Shown piece by piece: positions 5,950-8,387 of a stretch of 8,387 nucleotides of DNA. Numbering within the stretch: position 1 is the first letter of the stretch; each line of letters begins with the position of its first letter. Made by a program: the position numbers and the translations under genes. The DNA comes from an uncultured Lachnospiraceae bacterium (GTDB lineage Bacteria > Bacillota_A > Clostridia > Lachnospirales > Lachnospiraceae), in NCBI GenBank assembly GCA_902783205.1, contig CACZQE010000227.1:1-8387 (forward strand). The letters are read 5' to 3'. The notes under the pieces are model-generated. The model was not told the origin of the DNA. It saw nothing but the letters and a program-made list of their open reading frames with translations, and did not search any database.

Positions 5950-6846
5950 CATACAGCCGATAATTTCGTGAATATCTTCTATATGATACCGGTTCAGGTA
6001 GTCCTCAATTTCATGCAGGATGCGGATGCTGGCGCCGGGATCGTTGAAATTGGCTGTTCCCACTGCCACCATGGTGGCCCCCGCCATCATCATCTCTATG
6101 GCATCCTCGCCTGTCATGATTCCACCCATGCCGATGATGGGCAGACCGCAGGCCTTATGTACCTGGTAGACCATGCGGACAGCCACCGGATGGATGGCAG
6201 GTCCGGAAAGACCGCCTGTCCGGTTTGCCAGAACGAATTGCCTTCTGTGGATGTCAATCTTCATACCGGTGATCGTATTGATCAGGGACAGAGCATCCGC
6301 CCCTCCGGCCTCAGCGGCTTTGGCCATCTCCGTTATGTCCGTAACATTGGGGCTCAACTTCATGACTACCGGCTGGGCTGCCGCTTCCTTTACTGCCCTG
6401 GTGATCTCGAATAGTGCCCCGGGATCCTGTCCGAAGGCAATGCCGCCTTCCTTGACATTGGGGCAGGAAACATTGATCTCCAGCAGGTCGACCGGCTGAT
6501 CTGCCAGCCTTTCCACTACTGCCACATAGTCCTCTCTGGTCCTTCCGCATACATTGACAATAATCGATGCGTTATTCTCCTTCAGATATGGTATATCCCT
6601 GGCACAGAAGAGGTCGATTCCCGGATTCTGCAGTCCCACTGCATTAAGCATGCCTCCGTAGGTCTCGGCCAGTCTGGGTGTGGGATTTCCCTCCCAGGGT
6701 ACGGAAGCCACTCCTTTGGTAGTTACCGCACCCAGGTCACCAAGATTAAGAAAATCAGCAAACTCTTTTCCGGACCCGAATGTGCCGGAGGCTGTCGTTA
6801 CCGGGTTTTTAAACTTCTTTCCTGCTATCTCTACCTGCAGTTTCAT
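5947..6846 (-). CDS. pyrD: Dihydroorotate dehydrogenase class 1B, catalytic subunit (PyrD/PyrDB)
   Basis: Oxidises dihydroorotate to orotate with FMN, passing electrons through PyrK to NAD+; works in the cytoplasm as a PyrD-PyrK heterotetramer. It has 299 residues, the expected size. Seen: the FMN and substrate region TASGTFGSG near 18 and TTKG with Lys44, MLNAVGLQNPG near 66, the active-site loop NVSCPNVKEGG with the catalytic base Cys128 (cysteine marks class 1; class 2 has serine), VMKLSPN with Lys163, SLINTITGMKID near 187, GGLSGPAIHPVAVRMV near 211, and the FMN-phosphate motifs GMGGI near 239 and AVGTANF near 261. The adjacent pyrK makes it class 1B. Its ATG overlaps the pyrK stop as ATGA, consistent with coupled production of the two subunits. 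Confidence 0.97.
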   Translation of the reverse strand: MKLQVEIAGKKFKNPVTTASGTFGSGKEFADFLNLGDLGAVTTKGVASVPWEGNPTPRLAETYGGMLNAVGLQNPGIDLFCARDIPYLKENNASIIVNVCGRTREDYVAVVERLADQPVDLLEINVSCPNVKEGGIAFGQDPGALFEITRAVKEAAAQPVVMKLSPNVTDITEMAKAAEAGGADALSLINTITGMKIDIHRRQFVLANRTGGLSGPAIHPVAVRMVYQVHKACGLPIIGMGGIMTGEDAIEMMMAGATMVAVGTANFNDPGASIRILHEIEDYLNRYHIEDIHEIIGCM

Positions 6847-7610
6847 GAGAAAACCACCTCCCCGGCATTGAATACCGGTCCGTCTTTGCAGATCCGGCTG
6901 TTGTTTACGTTGGTATGTTCATTTTTATTCTTTGTTGGGCAGATGCATCCCAGGCAGGCTCCGATTCCGCAGGCCATTCTTTCCTCCAGTGAAATGTAGG
7001 CGGGAATCTCCTTTTCTTTTGCATAGGCTGCCACTGCCTTCAGCATCGGCATAGGCCCGCAGGCATAAATCACACTGCCCTGAACATCCTGTTCCCGTAT
7101 GGCATCAAGTACAGTACCCCTGGTTCCCATGCTTCCGTCTTCACTGGCCACGACAACCCGTCCGAAAGGCTCAAATTCCTCCTTAAGGAAAGCCTGGTCG
7201 CGATAGCCCAGGACCACTGTCTTCTCGGCATCCAAAGCTTCAGCCAGAGCCAGCATGGGCGGAATACCTATGCCGCCGCCGATCAGGATCGCCTTATCCG
7301 GCAGCAGGGGAAAACCGTTCCCCAGAGGCCCCATCACGGTGATGGAATCACCGGCGGCAAGCCCGGAAAACTCTCCGGTTCCAGCACCCGCGATCCGATA
7401 GACAAAACGGAGGGTCCCCGCTTCCCGGTCGATTTGGCATATACTTATAGGTCTCGGCAGCAGTCTTTTTCCGTCATGGCAGTAAAGAGCCGCGAACTGG
7501 CCCGGCTTCGCCAGGTCCGCCGCCTGCGGCATACGGACAGTCATGTCGTAAATCCCGTCGGCGATCATTTCCTGTCCTGTGATCAGCGTCTTTTCTCTGA
7601 CAATATTCAT
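6843..7610 (-). CDS. pyrK: Dihydroorotate dehydrogenase electron-transfer subunit (PyrK)
   Basis: FAD and [2Fe-2S] subunit that carries electrons from PyrD's FMN to NAD+. It has 255 residues, normal for the family. Domain order: an N-terminal FAD-binding barrel (residues 1-100, with LLPRPISIC at 50-58 as the flavin contact and GAGTGEFS near 75-82), a nucleotide-binding domain with the glycine-rich LIGGGIGIPPM at 109-119 and ACGPMPML at 183-190, then the iron-sulfur module with Cys214, Cys219, Cys222 and Cys241. The C222 to C241 interval (18 residues) is somewhat long and hydrophilic; Cys224 is an additional cysteine in the cluster loop. The ribosome site AAGGAG overlaps the stop codon of the upstream helicase, only 11 bases away, so the two share a transcript. 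It overlaps pyrD by 4 bases. Confidence 0.96.
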   Translation of the reverse strand: MNIVREKTLITGQEMIADGIYDMTVRMPQAADLAKPGQFAALYCHDGKRLLPRPISICQIDREAGTLRFVYRIAGAGTGEFSGLAAGDSITVMGPLGNGFPLLPDKAILIGGGIGIPPMLALAEALDAEKTVVLGYRDQAFLKEEFEPFGRVVVASEDGSMGTRGTVLDAIREQDVQGSVIYACGPMPMLKAVAAYAKEKEIPAYISLEERMACGIGACLGCICPTKNKNEHTNVNNSRICKDGPVFNAGEVVFS

Positions 7611-7621
7611 AGATCTCTCCT

Positions 7622-8386
7622 TTATGGCCTGCCGCCTTTCCCGGCACTCTCCGTTCCGGTGGCGGTATCAGCCTGCAGTTCGCCTATATAACGCGAAACA
7701 GTGGCGTTCTTTTTATACAGTTCCTTGAGGGAGTAGAGAAAGAGATATGTCTTTGCCCTGGTCATGGCAACATAGAAAAGACGTCTTTCCTCCTCCAGAT
7801 CAGCATCCTTGACCGCCTTGCGGTGGGGTGTGATCCCTTCATTTACATCGATCACAAAAACAACCTCATATTCCAGCCCCTTGGCCGAATGCATGGTGGT
7901 AAGGGTCAGGCCTTCCCGACGGTCCTGCCGCCGGCTTCTCTGTTTCTCCAGCGCCTTGCCGTAGGCCTCTATGTGATCGAACCATGCTTCAAATGTATCG
8001 AATCCCCTGGCGCTTTCATGCACCTGGTCCAGGATCTCGATCAGTCCGGCCAGATCCATATTTCTGAATCCGGCATACTCGGCCAGATAGTCCTCATAGC
8101 CGATTCCCTGCCGGATGTATGTCACCGCCTCATAGGGGCTCATTTTCCTCAACAGGTAAAGATCCATCTCCAGCTTGTCAATCTTTTCAAAGAGCCAGCG
8201 CTTCCCGAAGGAGGCCCTTTTGAGCTCCGCCAGATCCACCTGCTTCCCCGTAAGCATCGTCCTGGAAATGTATCTTTTTGGCTTGTTCATAATCTGCAGG
8301 AAAGAGGACCTCGTCCTGTCTCCCTGCGCGATTCTGATATAAGTAAGAATGTTGCGGGCGATCCAGTGTTCAAAAATGTTGGGAAT
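7622..8386 (-). CDS. UvrD/PcrA-like superfamily 1 DNA helicase, C-terminal part only
   Basis: ATP-dependent 3'-5' DNA helicase/translocase of the UvrD/Rep family. The frame is open to the right edge, giving 254 visible residues that begin with IPNIFEHWIARNILTYIRI (the helicase 2A region before the 2B domain). The ATG at 8290 is internal, not the start, because this family wording continues upstream of it. Motif V (TTMHSAKGLEYEVVFV) lies at about 162-178 of the fragment, with the nucleotide-contact motif VI EEERRLFYVAMTRAK at about 198-212. Only some 42 residues follow motif VI, so there is no long PcrA-type C-terminal extension with a Tudor-like domain; the tail (TATGTESAGKGGRP) looks disordered. 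Motifs I-IV, including the Walker A site, are outside the window, so activity cannot be judged. Its stop lies inside the pyrK ribosome site region. Exact subfamily (PcrA, UvrD, Rep or a lineage-specific member) is undecided. Confidence 0.9.
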   Translation of the reverse strand: MPNIFEHWIARNILTYIRIAQGDRTRSSFLQIMNKPKRYISRTMLTGKQVDLAELKRASFGKRWLFEKIDKLEMDLYLLRKMSPYEAVTYIRQGIGYEDYLAEYAGFRNMDLAGLIEILDQVHESARGFDTFEAWFDHIEAYGKALEKQRSRRQDRREGLTLTTMHSAKGLEYEVVFVIDVNEGITPHRKAVKDADLEEERRLFYVAMTRAKTYLFLYSLKELYKKNATVSRYIGELQADTATGTESAGKGGRP

Positions 8387-8387
8387 C

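Noticed and set aside
5704..6414. Plus-strand open frame of 236 codons opposite pyrE and pyrD
   Set aside because: Crosses the pyrD-pyrE gap and both well-supported genes in antisense, with no recognisable domain.
6531..6539. CCAGAGAGG on the minus strand, like the core of a PyrR-binding RNA loop
   Set aside because: It lies inside pyrD codons (Thr-Arg-Glu in GRTRED), flanking bases do not match the PyrR consensus, and no terminator or antiterminator surrounds it.
8288..8290. ATG at 8290 as the start of a complete short helicase-like gene
   Set aside because: The same frame continues to the window edge with typical UvrD sequence (EHWIARNI and following), so this is an internal methionine of a truncated gene.
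1..8387. Mobile element, phage, CRISPR or defence system
   Set aside because: No transposase, integrase, direct-repeat array, terminal repeats or toxin-antitoxin pair was seen; the genes are tightly packed in one direction and similar in base use.

Overview
The window is a compact block of bacterial chromosome in which every supported gene lies on the minus strand, so genes read from the right edge to the left. The content suggests a Gram-positive anaerobe of the class Clostridia, most likely Lachnospiraceae. The grounds are a class 1B (NAD-linked, PyrK/PyrD) dihydroorotate dehydrogenase, a type 2 PyrF, strong GGAGG-type ribosome sites, roughly even base composition, and a VanZ-like gene plus a small three-helix membrane protein of a kind I associate with that family. 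The genus cannot be fixed from the sequence.

Layout in transcription order: (1) the C-terminal part of a UvrD/PcrA-like helicase, cut by the right edge; (2) pyrK, 11 bases after the helicase stop; (3) pyrD, overlapping pyrK by ATGA; (4) pyrE, after a 63-base gap that holds a plausible extended -10 promoter; (5) a 50-codon reading frame for a single-span membrane peptide, 14 bases after pyrE; (6) a 148-base gap with inverted repeats and a near-consensus promoter; (7) a VanZ-family membrane protein starting with GTG; (8) a 103-residue three-span membrane protein, ATGA-overlapped with vanZ; (9) a long M29-type metallo-aminopeptidase of about 699 residues; (10) pyrC, ATGA-overlapped with the aminopeptidase; (11) pyrF, cut by the left edge.

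The pyr genes give most of de novo UMP synthesis from carbamoyl-aspartate onward: PyrC closes the ring, PyrD/PyrK oxidise dihydroorotate using NAD+, PyrE adds phosphoribose and PyrF decarboxylates OMP. Carbamoyl phosphate synthase, aspartate transcarbamylase and PyrR are not in the window. The pathway genes form two blocks (pyrK-pyrD-pyrE and pyrC-pyrF) separated by membrane and peptidase genes.

I see no transposon, prophage, CRISPR array, tRNA, rRNA or recognisable defence system. The region looks like ordinary core genome. The points most worth a second look are the 50-residue membrane peptide after pyrE, the 28-base perfect inverted repeat at the predicted vanZ promoter, the coupling of an unusually long M29 peptidase to pyrC, and the unexplained N-terminal half of that peptidase.
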